NCBI GenBank assembly: GCA_964453435.1
Contig: CAYVQZ010000009.1
Span: 1-64,000 of the forward strand
Direction of reading: 5' to 3'
Length of the DNA: 64,000 nt
Source of the DNA: CAYVQZ01 sp964453435
Lineage (GTDB): Bacteria > Abyssobacteria > SURF-5
Part shown: in pieces, positions 16,436 to 25,534 of the stretch
Numbering within the stretch: position 1 is the first letter of the stretch
Layout: each line of letters begins with the position of its first letter
The notes under the pieces: generated by a model
Seen by the model: the letters and a program-made list of their open reading frames with translations, nothing else
Told to the model about the DNA's origin: nothing
The model's database searches: none
Translations under genes and position numbers: made by a program

Positions 16436-17302
16436 ATGCCGCAGGCAAAAAAACTCTCGCTTGATGTGAGAAACGGAATGAAACTTACTGAATACATATC
16501 GAAAGATTGCATCATTTCGAATCTGAAAAGCAACGACAAGATACACGCTATCAAGGAACTCACGCGGCTGCTCCAGAAACGGGGCAAGCTCGATGATATG
16601 GAAGGCGCCTTGGAGCGAGTTTTGGAGCGTGAAAGCTTCGACAGCACCGGTATCGGTTCGGGTATTGCCGTGCCTCACGCCCGGCTCAACACGATCGAAC
16701 AAATGCTCTGCGCGGTCGGCCGCAAACGCGAGGGCATGGAGTATCGGTCAGTCGACGACAAACCCGTGCACCTCGTCTTTCTGATCCTTTATCCGCCCTC
16801 TGAAGCCCACAAGTACCTGTATTTTATTTCATCGCTCTCTCGATTGGTTCTGGATGAAAACCTTGTGGAACGGCTTCTGGAATCCCCGAGTTCAACGAGC
16901 ATGTACAAGGTGCTCGATCAGGCAAGCGAGGCCCTGCTGATTGACGGTCAGACAAAAGCGGCCGGGTCGGAAGAGCCTTCGCCGCAAGTGATGCGAGGAA
17001 CCAACTCCGACCTCGTTCTCCTGATCCGGCTGATGAGAATCGAGAATCTCCGGAAGGTCGAGAAAGGGCGTCAGGAGGCGCTCGATGAAAAAATCCAGCA
17101 GATACGCTCCTGCATATCTCCACGGATCCTCGCTCACTACAACCGCCTGAAGACCCGGGTGGACCAGCCGGTCGTGGCGGTCGAGGAAGAAATCTGCCTC
17201 GGATGCAATCTGCAACTGTCATCCTCTTTTGCGCAAGAACTCCGCGACTCACAAAATATCATGACCTGTCCCAATTGCACCCGCTTCCTCTACGTCATCT
17301 AG
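16436..17302 (+). CDS. PTS EIIA (PtsN/fructose type) fused to a C4 zinc ribbon
   Basis: A protein of 288 residues. Residues 15-160 form an EIIA domain of the fructose/nitrogen type, with the phosphorylatable His81 in GIAVPHARL. Residues 190-288 hold a helical hairpin and a C4 zinc ribbon (Cys254, Cys257, Cys278, Cys281 in CLGC and CPNC), like the tail of DUF164/CdsZ-type proteins. No EIIB or EIIC genes are near, so it probably receives phosphate from HPr as a regulator, not as part of a sugar uptake system. The start is ATG 16436 with AGGAG seven bases upstream. The consensus promoter suggests high expression. Confidence 0.85.
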   Translation: MPQAKKLSLDVRNGMKLTEYISKDCIISNLKSNDKIHAIKELTRLLQKRGKLDDMEGALERVLERESFDSTGIGSGIAVPHARLNTIEQMLCAVGRKREGMEYRSVDDKPVHLVFLILYPPSEAHKYLYFISSLSRLVLDENLVERLLESPSSTSMYKVLDQASEALLIDGQTKAAGSEEPSPQVMRGTNSDLVLLIRLMRIENLRKVEKGRQEALDEKIQQIRSCISPRILAHYNRLKTRVDQPVVAVEEEICLGCNLQLSSSFAQELRDSQNIMTCPNCTRFLYVI

Positions 17303-17456
17303 GGAAATCCATTGGGACAGCAGGCCCGAGGGATGAGGAACGGGGGCGGTTCGGCCGGGCGAGGCTATCCCCCAAGAACCCGGGCCGAGGGCATCGCTCG
17401 TGGGGTATTAATAGATTGGCGGATGGCCCCCGAAGCGCACTTCAACAAATTATCAC

Positions 17457-18281
17457 TCACCGATTTTCAGGATGAGTGTGGCTACCCTCATGCAAGTGAA
17501 CATGAGGATGTCCGTGACGCCGGGAATCGTGAAAATGCGAATGCTCATGGACCAGGTTGTGGCGGGCAAGAAAATCCTGGTCGGTCAGGATTTCGCCGGG
17601 CGCCCCGGCTCTTACAATTTTCCTTGATTCTCCCAACACCACCACGCGGTCTGCCACCTCCCCCGCCAAATGCATATCGTGCGTGGCCACGAGCATGGTT
17701 TTCCCCTGGTCCTTTATCCTGAAGAATATATCGATTAATTGCGCGGAACTCCGAGGGTCAAGGCCGGCCGTGGGCTCATCGAGCAACAGGATGTCGGGAC
17801 GCATGGCGAGAGCCGTCGCGAGCGCCACTTTCTTTTTTTCCCCCTGACTCAAATGATGCGGGACGCGCTTCTTGAATTCGGTCATATCCAATTCCGCCAG
17901 CACCTCATCGGCCCGGCGCAGCGCCTCCTCTTTCGGAAACCCGAGATTCAGCGGTCCAAAGGTAACATCGTCAAGAACAGACGTCGAGAAAAGTTGATGC
18001 TCCGGATTTTGAAACACGAAACCAACCTGGCGCCGAATCGAGGTGACCGTATCGGGGCAGACCTCTTCGCGCGCGATCCGTATGCTGCCGATTCCGTGCA
18101 AAATCCCCACCAGACAGAGCAACAACGTTGATTTGCCGGTGCCGTTCGCCCCGATCAGAGCGACGCTCTCTCCGGACGATACCGAGAAAGAGACACCCGC
18201 AAGAGCGACGCGGCCCCCCGGATAGCGAAAATGGAGGTCCTGCACTTCAATCGCCAAATCGCCTTTTTGACCGGCATCCAT
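17457..18281 (-). CDS. Energy-coupling factor-type ABC ATPase with His-rich tail
   Basis: A protein of 274 residues. Walker A GANGTGKST, Q-loop FQNPEHQLF, signature LSQGEKKKVALA and Walker B ILLLDEPTAGLD are all intact; the QNPEHQLF form is characteristic of CbiO/NikO/EcfA ATPases. The last 35 residues contain 12 histidines (HEHSHFHDSRRHGHPHVH and more), which suggests nickel, cobalt or zinc handling. No CbiM, CbiQ, T or S component lies in the window, so its membrane partners are elsewhere. The 17303-17456 gap to the EIIA gene is GC-rich with no recognised feature. Confidence 0.85.
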   Translation of the reverse strand: MDAGQKGDLAIEVQDLHFRYPGGRVALAGVSFSVSSGESVALIGANGTGKSTLLLCLVGILHGIGSIRIAREEVCPDTVTSIRRQVGFVFQNPEHQLFSTSVLDDVTFGPLNLGFPKEEALRRADEVLAELDMTEFKKRVPHHLSQGEKKKVALATALAMRPDILLLDEPTAGLDPRSSAQLIDIFFRIKDQGKTMLVATHDMHLAGEVADRVVVLGESRKIVRAGAPGEILTDQDFLARHNLVHEHSHFHDSRRHGHPHVHLHEGSHTHPENR

Positions 18282-18481
18282 CTTTGGGTAATCCGTGACA
18301 TTCGCTATATGAACAGGAAATTAAGAAGGCGGCGCGCCGCCCGGAAAAATGATCGACGCGGCGCTGCGCGGTCAGCGGGATGGCTCGTTTTTCCGCCACC
18401 AAAAGGTCCCGCCACATGAAATATCCGAACTCAGCGTCCACTCGCCTCACTCTCTGAGCGACAGGGACAGCTTCATCTGTC

Positions 18482-19273
18482 TCATTCGGCCTCGCCCGTC
18501 TTCTGCTTATCCTCGGAAGTTGAAACGTGTCGCTGACCCGAAGGCAGCCAGAGCACGGCGCCGAGCGTCAGGGCGAAGACAAGAACCGCAGCGCTGATAA
18601 CCTGGGAGATGGTCATTCCCAGCAATACCGGCGGGTTGTCCCCTCGAAAAAACTCAAGGAAGAACCGCGCGGGCGCATACAATACTGCGTAAAGCCACGC
18701 CACCTGGCCGGTGCTTTTCCTCCGCTTCCAAAACCATAGCAGGACAAGGAAAATGACGAAGGTTGCAAACGATTCATACAATTGCGTCGGATGACGAAGC
18801 TGGTCGAGGTTCGGAAATTTGACCGCCCACGGCGCCAATGCAGGCTCACCGTAACAGCAACCGCTCATGAAACAACCGATCCTTCCGATGGCTTGCCCGA
18901 TTGCGACGCTCGGGGCGGCAATATCGAGAACGAGAGGAACCGAAACGTTCTTCAGCCTGCAGTATACAATCCCGCCCAGCACCGCGAAAATCAGCCCCCC
19001 GTAATACACGAGGCCGGCCTGTCTCAACCTGAACAACTCACCCGGATTTTCGAGGGTATAGCTCAGGTCATAGAAGAGAATGAAAAAGAGGCGGGCTCCC
19101 ACAATTGAACAGAGAATTATGACAATGCCCATATCGGCGACAAACTCTGCCGACAGCCCTTCACGCTCCGCGCGCCGCGTCGCGAGAAAAATTGCCGTCA
19201 GAAAGGCGAGTGCCAGAAACGCCCCATATGTATAAAGCTCGAATGAGCCTATTCTAAAAAGAATCGGGTGCAT
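18482..19273 (-). CDS. lgt: Prolipoprotein diacylglyceryl transferase
   Basis: A protein of 263 residues that moves diacylglycerol from phosphatidylglycerol to the lipobox Cys of prelipoproteins. It is a polytopic membrane protein with the family blocks GLVYYGGLIFA and GQAIGRIGCFMSGCCYGEP, which holds the conserved Arg and Gly-rich signature. Its ATG lies 20 bases inside the end of lspA, so the two lipoprotein maturation steps are coupled. The 18282-18481 gap downstream shows nothing. Confidence 0.94.
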   Translation of the reverse strand: MHPILFRIGSFELYTYGAFLALAFLTAIFLATRRAEREGLSAEFVADMGIVIILCSIVGARLFFILFYDLSYTLENPGELFRLRQAGLVYYGGLIFAVLGGIVYCRLKNVSVPLVLDIAAPSVAIGQAIGRIGCFMSGCCYGEPALAPWAVKFPNLDQLRHPTQLYESFATFVIFLVLLWFWKRRKSTGQVAWLYAVLYAPARFFLEFFRGDNPPVLLGMTISQVISAAVLVFALTLGAVLWLPSGQRHVSTSEDKQKTGEAE

Positions 19274-19778
19274 TTCCGGGCGTCCCTTCCTTCTGTCTCA
19301 GAAAACTGGTGAGCAAAAGCGCCACACCGACGCTCACCGCCGAATCGGCCACATTGAACGCGGGCCAGAAGCTGAAGTTGATGAAATCGACCACATACCC
19401 GAAGCGGTACCGGTCGAGCAAATTTCCGACTGCGCCTCCAAGTATCAGTGCGCATCCGGTGGTGAGCAACAGACCGCGAGGTTCCGCGGTCAAGTAGAAA
19501 TAAATTACCACAAATATGCTGATGAGGGTAATCACCATGAAGACATCCGAAATTCCCGGAAAAAGACCGAACGCGATTCCGCTATTATGAATACGAGTGA
19601 TCGAGAGGAAACCGTCTATCACGGGCAACGATTCATACAATGAAATACGGTTTATTATGACCCATTTCGTCGCTTGGTCCGCCAGCGTTACCAGGAGGGC
19701 GATACCGACGAATTGCGGAAGGCGCAGGGGTGAGGCGAGGCAGAGGGAGAACTGTCTGAAATGATATTTCCGTGGCAC
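19254..19778 (-). CDS. lspA: Lipoprotein signal peptidase
   Basis: A membrane aspartyl protease of about 174 residues that cleaves prolipoproteins after Lgt has acted. The catalytic Asp residues are in GGAVGNLLDRYRFGYVVDF and FNVADSAVSVG. The open frame runs to 19880, but the upstream gene ends at 19831; GTG 19778, with AAGGG about seven bases upstream, gives the normal family length. It overlaps lgt and follows a DksA/TraR-type gene. Confidence 0.93.
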   Translation of the reverse strand: MPRKYHFRQFSLCLASPLRLPQFVGIALLVTLADQATKWVIINRISLYESLPVIDGFLSITRIHNSGIAFGLFPGISDVFMVITLISIFVVIYFYLTAEPRGLLLTTGCALILGGAVGNLLDRYRFGYVVDFINFSFWPAFNVADSAVSVGVALLLTSFLRQKEGTPGNAPDSF

Positions 19779-19830
19779 CTCCGAGCCCTTTCTTTCAATG
19801 GCGTTGTCCCAGGCCCCAGGCCGTATACTA

Positions 19831-20205
19831 TTAATATTTCCGTTCGGACTTTCGCGCGCATTCGATGCACAGCCTTGCATACGGAATCGCCTTAAGCCGT
19901 TCCAAGTTGATGTCGTTCCCGCAATCCAAACACTGGCCGTACGTACTCTCTTCGATCCTCTCCAAAGCCTCCTCGATCATGCGTATTCGCTCATTTTCAT
20001 TCGACGCGATGTTGAGCTCCATTTCGCGGCCGAAACTGTCGGTCCCGACATCTGCCAAGTGATATGCGTATCCCGAGAGGTCACCGGTGGATTCGCGCTG
20101 GGACCGGTTGAGGTTTCCATCGGACAAGTGTTGCAACTCGTGAGACAACTCCTGCCTCAGTTGCTCCAGTTGCTTCTTCAATTTATTGATCTCTCTCTTC
20201 TTCAT
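19831..20205 (-). CDS. TraR/DksA family zinc-finger protein
   Basis: A protein of 124 residues. A long N-terminal coiled coil (KKLKQLEQ-like repeats, about residues 5-75) is followed by a C4 zinc finger (CLDCG...CIECA) in the DksA C-terminal domain. Members bind RNA polymerase through its secondary channel or have related roles. The start is ATG 20205 with GGGAGGG five bases upstream; the longer frame upstream is the end of ileS read in another phase. It overlaps ileS by 23 bases and precedes lspA, an arrangement known from other bacteria. Confidence 0.9.
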   Translation of the reverse strand: MKKREINKLKKQLEQLRQELSHELQHLSDGNLNRSQRESTGDLSGYAYHLADVGTDSFGREMELNIASNENERIRMIEEALERIEESTYGQCLDCGNDINLERLKAIPYARLCIECARKSERKY

Positions 20206-23011
20206 CAGACCCTCCCAATTCCCTGATGCAGCGATCACACAGAGAAGGATGTTCTTGCCATTTACCCACGCTTGTCCTGTAATTCCAGCACCTTTGACAC
20301 TTACGGCCATCGGCTTTGCTGACCACTATTGAAACCCCGCCTTCCCGGACCGCAAGGTCATCGGGCGGCGTTTCATCGGGCGGCCGTATTTCAACTTGCG
20401 ACACGATGAAAATTGTCGGAAGCAGCGTGTCATACCTTTCCAATAATGAACAAAGCTCTTCATCCTTTGGGTAAATGACAACTTTCGCCTCGAGAGAATT
20501 CCCCAGCAATTCCGCCCGGCGAGCCTTTTCCAGACTTTTGGTGACGCCGGCGCGAACCTCGAGAAGCTTCGTCCACCGGTCACCCAATTCAGCGTTTACG
20601 AATGCCGGTTCCACCCGGGGCCATGAACAGAGATGAACGCTCGCGGGGCGGTCCGGTTGGTTCGGAACTGCGCGCCACGCTTCCTCGGCGGTGAAGCTGA
20701 GGGTGGGCGCGAGCATGCGCGTGAGAGCATTCAAAATGATGTTCAGAGCCGTCTGCGAGGAACGTCGCGCCGGATTATCGGCCGCCAGCGTGTACAATCG
20801 GTCCTTGAGCGTATCGAAGTAGAGCGAACTCAACGAGACCGTGCAGTAATCGTAGAGCGTATGGAACGCCGTGTAGAACTCGTAGTTCTCATGCGCCTTC
20901 GTCACCTTTTCTATGACCTGCTGAAGATTGTGCAACGCCCATTTGTCCAGTTCGTCCAGCCGGTCATAGGCAACGGCGTGCCGGTCGGGCTCGAAATCAT
21001 ACAGATTGCTCAGCAGGAATTTGAACGTATTGCGCAAGCGTCGATACGCGTCGGCCAGCCGCTGGAGAATCTCGAATGAAACGCGGATGTCCTGCGTGAA
21101 GTTCTCCGAGGACACCCACAGTCGGAGAACATCGGCGCCGTACTGTCGAATCACCTCTTCCGGATATATCGCGTTGCCGAGTTTCTTCGACATCTTCTTC
21201 CCGTCGCTCGTGACGATGAAGCCGTGCGTCAAGACACACTCATAGGGCGCCGTCCCCTTGACCGCAACCGCGGGCAGCAGCGAAGACTGGAACCAGCCGC
21301 GATACTGGTCGCTGCCCTCGATGTAGAGGTCGGCGGGAAAGGAAAGGCCCTCCGTCGTCTCGAGCACTGCCCGATGGCTGACACCCGATTCGAACCAGAC
21401 ATCGAGGATGTCCTCCTCTTTTCTGAATTCGCTCGAACCACATTCACAAGCGGCTCCGGGGGGCAGCAACTCGCCGGCCTTTTTTGTGAACCAAACGTCG
21501 ACACCCTCGGCAGAAACGAGCGCCTTGAGGTGTTCAAAGGACCGTTCGTCAAAAAAATGCCTTTCACAGTTCGTGCAGTAGAACATCGGTATCGGTACGC
21601 CCCACGACCGCTGACGGGAAATGCACCAGTCCGGCCTGTTGGCCACCATCCCGTAAATCCTCTCCTCGCCCCATGCCGGAATCCAACGGACCCTTCGCAC
21701 CTCTTCTAACGTCCGCTGCCTGAGAGAATTCGCATCAACCGTAATGAACCATTGAGGCGTCGCGCGGAAAATGATGGGATTAGAGCACCGCCAGCAGTGG
21801 GGATACTGATGAACTATCTCCTCGCTTTGCAGCAACAGTCCCCTCTTTTGAAGCCGCTCGATGATTCCTTCGTTCGCGTCGAATACCTGCTGCCCCTCAA
21901 ACCGGGGCACGTCCGAAGTGAAACAACCATCGTCGTTGACAGGCGAGAACACCGGCAGGTCGTATTTGAGGCCGATAATATAATCCTCCTGGCCATGACC
22001 CGGCGCCGTATGCACAAGGCCGGTGCCCTGCTCCAGAGTCACATGCTCGCCGACAATTACCGGATTGACCCGGTCGGCAAGCGGATGCCGGTAGCGCACG
22101 TCCTTCAGGTCGGTCCCCTTGAATCGACCGACCACGGGCGCCTGCGGGTTCGCCCCGACTTTTTCAAGCACAGCCGGCTTCAGGTATTCCGCCACAATGT
22201 AAACTTCAGAATCCACCTGAACGGCGACATAATCGAAATTCGGATGAACGCATGTTGCCAGATTGGCCGGCAGTGTCCACGGCGTCGTCGTCCAGATCAC
22301 GAGAAACGCTTTCCCGCCCAAATCTTTGAGTCCCTCCACCACCTCGAATTTTACATAGATGGACGGTGAACGGTGGTCGCCGTATTCCACTTCCGCTTCC
22401 GCGAGGGCCGTCCGGCAACTCGAGCACCATGTTATCGGCTTCAGTCCGCGATAGATGTATCCGCGGCCGTACATCTCGCCGAAAACCGTGAAAATCTGCT
22501 CCTCGTACTTATGGCTCAGCGTCAGGTAAGGATGCGCCCAATCGCCGAAAACCCCCAATCGCTCGAAATCCCGGGTCATGACATCCACATATTTCAGCGC
22601 GTACTCGGTGCAACGTCTTCTGATCTCGGGCTTTGTGAGGGCGCTGTCGTTTTTCCCCAATTCGCTCAACACCTTATACTCGATGGGTAGACCGTGACAA
22701 TCGTAGCCGGGAACAAACGGGGCGTCGTATCCCGTCATGGTCTTGAACTTAATGATTATGTCCTTCAATATCTTGTTCAGAGCCGTTCCCAAGTGGATGT
22801 CGCCATTTGCATAGGGAGGACCGTCATGGAGGATGAATTTCGGATATCCCATCATTTTTTTACGGATGGCTCCATAAACGTCCGACTCTTTCCAAAACGA
22901 GACCAGATCAGGCTCCCTTTTGGGGAGGTTACCCTTCATGGGGAACGTCGTGCGGGGAAGATTCAGCGTCTTCGCGTAGTCTTTCTCCCCGTCTTTCACC
23001 GTTTTCGGCAT
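20183..23011 (-). CDS. ileS: Isoleucine-tRNA ligase
   Basis: A class I aminoacyl-tRNA synthetase of 942 residues. The HIGH motif is in PPYANGDIHLG, KMSKS is in GKKMSKKLGNA, and the editing domain lies between them. The C-terminus has a zinc site (CQRCWNYR and LCDRC), as in the bacterial type. The start is ATG 23011; the frame extends to 23074 across the promoter's -10 box, which rules out the longer form. No T-box leader is visible. Confidence 0.96.
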   Translation of the reverse strand: MPKTVKDGEKDYAKTLNLPRTTFPMKGNLPKREPDLVSFWKESDVYGAIRKKMMGYPKFILHDGPPYANGDIHLGTALNKILKDIIIKFKTMTGYDAPFVPGYDCHGLPIEYKVLSELGKNDSALTKPEIRRRCTEYALKYVDVMTRDFERLGVFGDWAHPYLTLSHKYEEQIFTVFGEMYGRGYIYRGLKPITWCSSCRTALAEAEVEYGDHRSPSIYVKFEVVEGLKDLGGKAFLVIWTTTPWTLPANLATCVHPNFDYVAVQVDSEVYIVAEYLKPAVLEKVGANPQAPVVGRFKGTDLKDVRYRHPLADRVNPVIVGEHVTLEQGTGLVHTAPGHGQEDYIIGLKYDLPVFSPVNDDGCFTSDVPRFEGQQVFDANEGIIERLQKRGLLLQSEEIVHQYPHCWRCSNPIIFRATPQWFITVDANSLRQRTLEEVRRVRWIPAWGEERIYGMVANRPDWCISRQRSWGVPIPMFYCTNCERHFFDERSFEHLKALVSAEGVDVWFTKKAGELLPPGAACECGSSEFRKEEDILDVWFESGVSHRAVLETTEGLSFPADLYIEGSDQYRGWFQSSLLPAVAVKGTAPYECVLTHGFIVTSDGKKMSKKLGNAIYPEEVIRQYGADVLRLWVSSENFTQDIRVSFEILQRLADAYRRLRNTFKFLLSNLYDFEPDRHAVAYDRLDELDKWALHNLQQVIEKVTKAHENYEFYTAFHTLYDYCTVSLSSLYFDTLKDRLYTLAADNPARRSSQTALNIILNALTRMLAPTLSFTAEEAWRAVPNQPDRPASVHLCSWPRVEPAFVNAELGDRWTKLLEVRAGVTKSLEKARRAELLGNSLEAKVVIYPKDEELCSLLERYDTLLPTIFIVSQVEIRPPDETPPDDLAVREGGVSIVVSKADGRKCQRCWNYRTSVGKWQEHPSLCDRCIRELGGSDEEERDQ

Positions 23012-23064
23012 TGCTTTTTCACCGCTTCTTCGAGACCAACCGCCCAAAACAAACGTAGCATCAT

Positions 23065-23093
23065 AATTTACCACACACGCGCACCTTTGTCAA
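23065..23093 (-). promoter_or_regulatory. Promoter of ileS-dksA/traR-like-lspA-lgt
   Basis: On the minus strand, TTGACA (23093-23088) and TAAATT (23070-23065) are 17 bp apart. The start site would be near 23058, giving a leader of about 47 bases. Confidence 0.75.
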
Positions 23094-23165
23094 GGATGGA
23101 GAACCGCCTGTTCGACGATTAAGGCAAGCCGTAGCGCAGAAGATAAATGCATGGCTTGAAACAGG

Positions 23166-25172
23166 TTACAAGCGAGGCGGCGGCGCGCCGGATGGCGCCT
23201 CGTCCTCCGCGTTGTACTCCGGCGGGGACAGTATCTCGAAGGAATCAAAAAGCGGTGCGTAGCGATAATAGTTTCGGCCCGGATACAGCCGCATCAGCGC
23301 TTCGTTCGAACTGCGAAGGTCTCGCGCAAATATCAGGTCGCCCTTCAAGTCCGGATCGTTTCGCCACAGGCCGGCGCCGTATGCCAGGGTGCGCGGAAAC
23401 TCATCGATGAAAATGAGGGCATTCGAGATGTCTCTCGATTCGATGTGCTTCCAAATCGGCGCAGGCACTCCCCTATGAACGTACGAATCCGGACTGTAGT
23501 ACTGAAGCGTCCGGGGGAAAAATTGGCAGCCGTTGTAAACGAGGCAGAGGAGAACCAGCACACCGGCGAAGGAACGGATATGAGACTGCTCCGCCTCGCG
23601 ACCGGACAGGCGCCTCCAAAGTTCGGGAAGCGACTGAAAGCCTCGAACGGTGAGGATAACCGCGGGCGGAATAGTGGAGAAGTAATACCGCGGCCCCATC
23701 AGGAAATCCTGATGGAAGAAAAAGAAATAAGCTGCGGGGACCGACGCGAAACTGGCCAACATCAGATAATCCCACTTGTCCTTGCTCGGAAGGGCGAATG
23801 GAATCATTGCAAACAACAGCGGAGGGATGGGCCATCCCAACAGGTACTTGTTGAGATAAAACAACCCGTTATTCAGATTCGTCAAACCGCGCACGGGCGT
23901 GTGTTGCTTTGCGGTGAAAACCACTTCCGCCGGCGGTTTCACGAATCCAAGACGAAAATCCTTGCCATACAATGCCGTATAGCCGAATGTAAAGGGGTCG
24001 CCATTCGTAACGGTGTTGTATGCAAGCAACAACCCGGCCGGGACCAAAACGCCGATAACGAGCGCGCATGCGCCCCTGAACCTGATTCGCCCGGTAAAGA
24101 ACAGCCATAGCGAGAATGTGGCCCAAGGAATCGAGACGGCAAAGCCCGTAAGGGGTCTCGTCAATATCATGCCGCCCAGGGCGAGACCCGCCAGGACGAA
24201 GATGCCCGCCCGTTTCGTGTCCATTGCCTTCAGATAGAGATACAGGAAGAGCAGAAAGAAAAACGCCGTCGCCGTGTGTGACATGTGCACCGAGGAAAGC
24301 ATGAGGAAGAAGGGAGAGACGACCATCAGGGCGGCGGCAAAGCGCGCGAGCCGCTCATCGAACATCCTCTTTGCCGCATGGAAAATCAAAAGCACGCTGG
24401 CCGCCGCGAGCGCCGGATTCACAATCCAAGTGGCCCCCGCCAGGACACCCGCCGCAAGGAGGAGCGGGAATCCGGGAGCGACAACGGAATACCATTTATC
24501 TCCGCTCATTACGAATTTCACATATTGAAAGAATTCGGGATATTCCGGCGTTTGCGCGTACAGACGGCCGCTGGCGAATATTTTCGCCTGGAATATGTAA
24601 TTCACCTCGTCGGCGCAAACCGGAATGTGCCGAAACTGGAACCAGGAAATCGCGCTCGTTTCCAGAAAGACGGCCAAAACCACGCCGGCCAGAAAGAACC
24701 GCCGGGGAGAGCGCACGAGAAACCGGTCGCCGATGTGATACAGGGATTCACACGTCCGCCGCAGGTTGAGAAACAGCAATCCCGCCGCCCCCGCCGTTGC
24801 GCCGATAAGGAAAACGTTTTCGACAAGCGCGCGTGTGCTCTCCATCATTCCCAGCGAGAACCCGTAAATCGTACCCTTGTTCCGCGGATGGAAAAGCATG
24901 GTGAACGCCACGAACGCTGCAACGAGAAATGGCGCAAACCTCTGTGTCGCCGGCTTCGACGACAGCCGCTGAATGAAACCTTCTATCGACCGACCGTTTC
25001 GGAGCGTGACAACAAGAACCAGGAGGGCGGTAAGTGAAAGGTGCACGAAGTGTTGCGTTGTGGAATCTTCGTCCCCCGTTGCAAAATAATCGTTTCGCAT
25101 CAAGACGAAGCTCAAGAGACAGTACGCCGTGACGGCGCTGAGGGCCAGATTTTTCTTTCCTTTATCGCTCAT
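23166..25172 (-). CDS. GT-C-like polytopic membrane glycosyltransferase (GT39/PMT-type)
   Basis: A protein of 668 residues with about 12-13 hydrophobic segments. After a variable N-terminal membrane section, the loop HIPVCADEVNYIFQAKIFASGR carries the acidic D-E pair typical of the first periplasmic loop in GT-C transferases that use polyprenyl-phosphate sugars. A C-terminal soluble domain of about 130 residues follows the last helix. The frame extends upstream to 25583, but translation should begin at ATG 25172, which overlaps the DUF2304 gene by ATGA. Together with the GT2 and DUF2304 genes it suggests transfer of a lipid-linked sugar outside the cytoplasm; the acceptor is unknown. Confidence 0.75.
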   Translation of the reverse strand: MSDKGKKNLALSAVTAYCLLSFVLMRNDYFATGDEDSTTQHFVHLSLTALLVLVVTLRNGRSIEGFIQRLSSKPATQRFAPFLVAAFVAFTMLFHPRNKGTIYGFSLGMMESTRALVENVFLIGATAGAAGLLFLNLRRTCESLYHIGDRFLVRSPRRFFLAGVVLAVFLETSAISWFQFRHIPVCADEVNYIFQAKIFASGRLYAQTPEYPEFFQYVKFVMSGDKWYSVVAPGFPLLLAAGVLAGATWIVNPALAAASVLLIFHAAKRMFDERLARFAAALMVVSPFFLMLSSVHMSHTATAFFFLLFLYLYLKAMDTKRAGIFVLAGLALGGMILTRPLTGFAVSIPWATFSLWLFFTGRIRFRGACALVIGVLVPAGLLLAYNTVTNGDPFTFGYTALYGKDFRLGFVKPPAEVVFTAKQHTPVRGLTNLNNGLFYLNKYLLGWPIPPLLFAMIPFALPSKDKWDYLMLASFASVPAAYFFFFHQDFLMGPRYYFSTIPPAVILTVRGFQSLPELWRRLSGREAEQSHIRSFAGVLVLLCLVYNGCQFFPRTLQYYSPDSYVHRGVPAPIWKHIESRDISNALIFIDEFPRTLAYGAGLWRNDPDLKGDLIFARDLRSSNEALMRLYPGRNYYRYAPLFDSFEILSPPEYNAEDEAPSGAPPPRL

Positions 25173-25534
25173 TGATTTTCCGCAACGTCTTGATAAGACC
25201 GCTCGTTCTGCAGTCCCGAAATCGCAAGCGTTTGAGCAATCTTTGTCACCCGTTCGGAAAGGATGGAAAGCTGGATGGAAAAATAGATGAGCACGAGCAC
25301 GACGAAACCCATCGACACAAACGTCAATGCCGAAGACGGAAAAAACACCTGAAGAATCCGAGTGGCGGCGTGGGACAGCGGAGCAATGACGGTCAGGCAC
25401 ACGACACCGGCAATCAGGAGAAGCCACGCAACGGCATAGCCCACATAAAGGCGCAGCCTGAGAAGTTGATGAAATACGAGGGCAGCCATGGCGAGAGCAG
25501 CAACGCATACGAGACCGATTCCCGGCGTGGTCAT
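25169..25534 (-). CDS. DUF2304 domain membrane protein
   Basis: A protein of 121 residues with three transmembrane helices and a short C-terminal coiled coil (IQLSILSERVTKIAQTLA). This is the DUF2304 family, which is nearly always next to a GT2 polyprenyl-phosphate glycosyltransferase, as here; it is thought to act with that enzyme at the membrane. It overlaps both neighbours by four bases (ATGA), so the three genes are translationally coupled. Confidence 0.82.
   Translation of the reverse strand: MTTPGIGLVCVAALAMAALVFHQLLRLRLYVGYAVAWLLLIAGVVCLTVIAPLSHAATRILQVFFPSSALTFVSMGFVVLVLIYFSIQLSILSERVTKIAQTLAISGLQNERSYQDVAENQ

Noticed and set aside
17303..17456. GC-rich gap considered as a structured RNA (SRP RNA, RNase P RNA)
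   Set aside because: None of the conserved cores of these RNAs is present, and the possible stems are short.
21374..21394. tRNA T-loop-like sequence on the minus strand
   Set aside because: It lies within ileS and no cloverleaf can be drawn around it.
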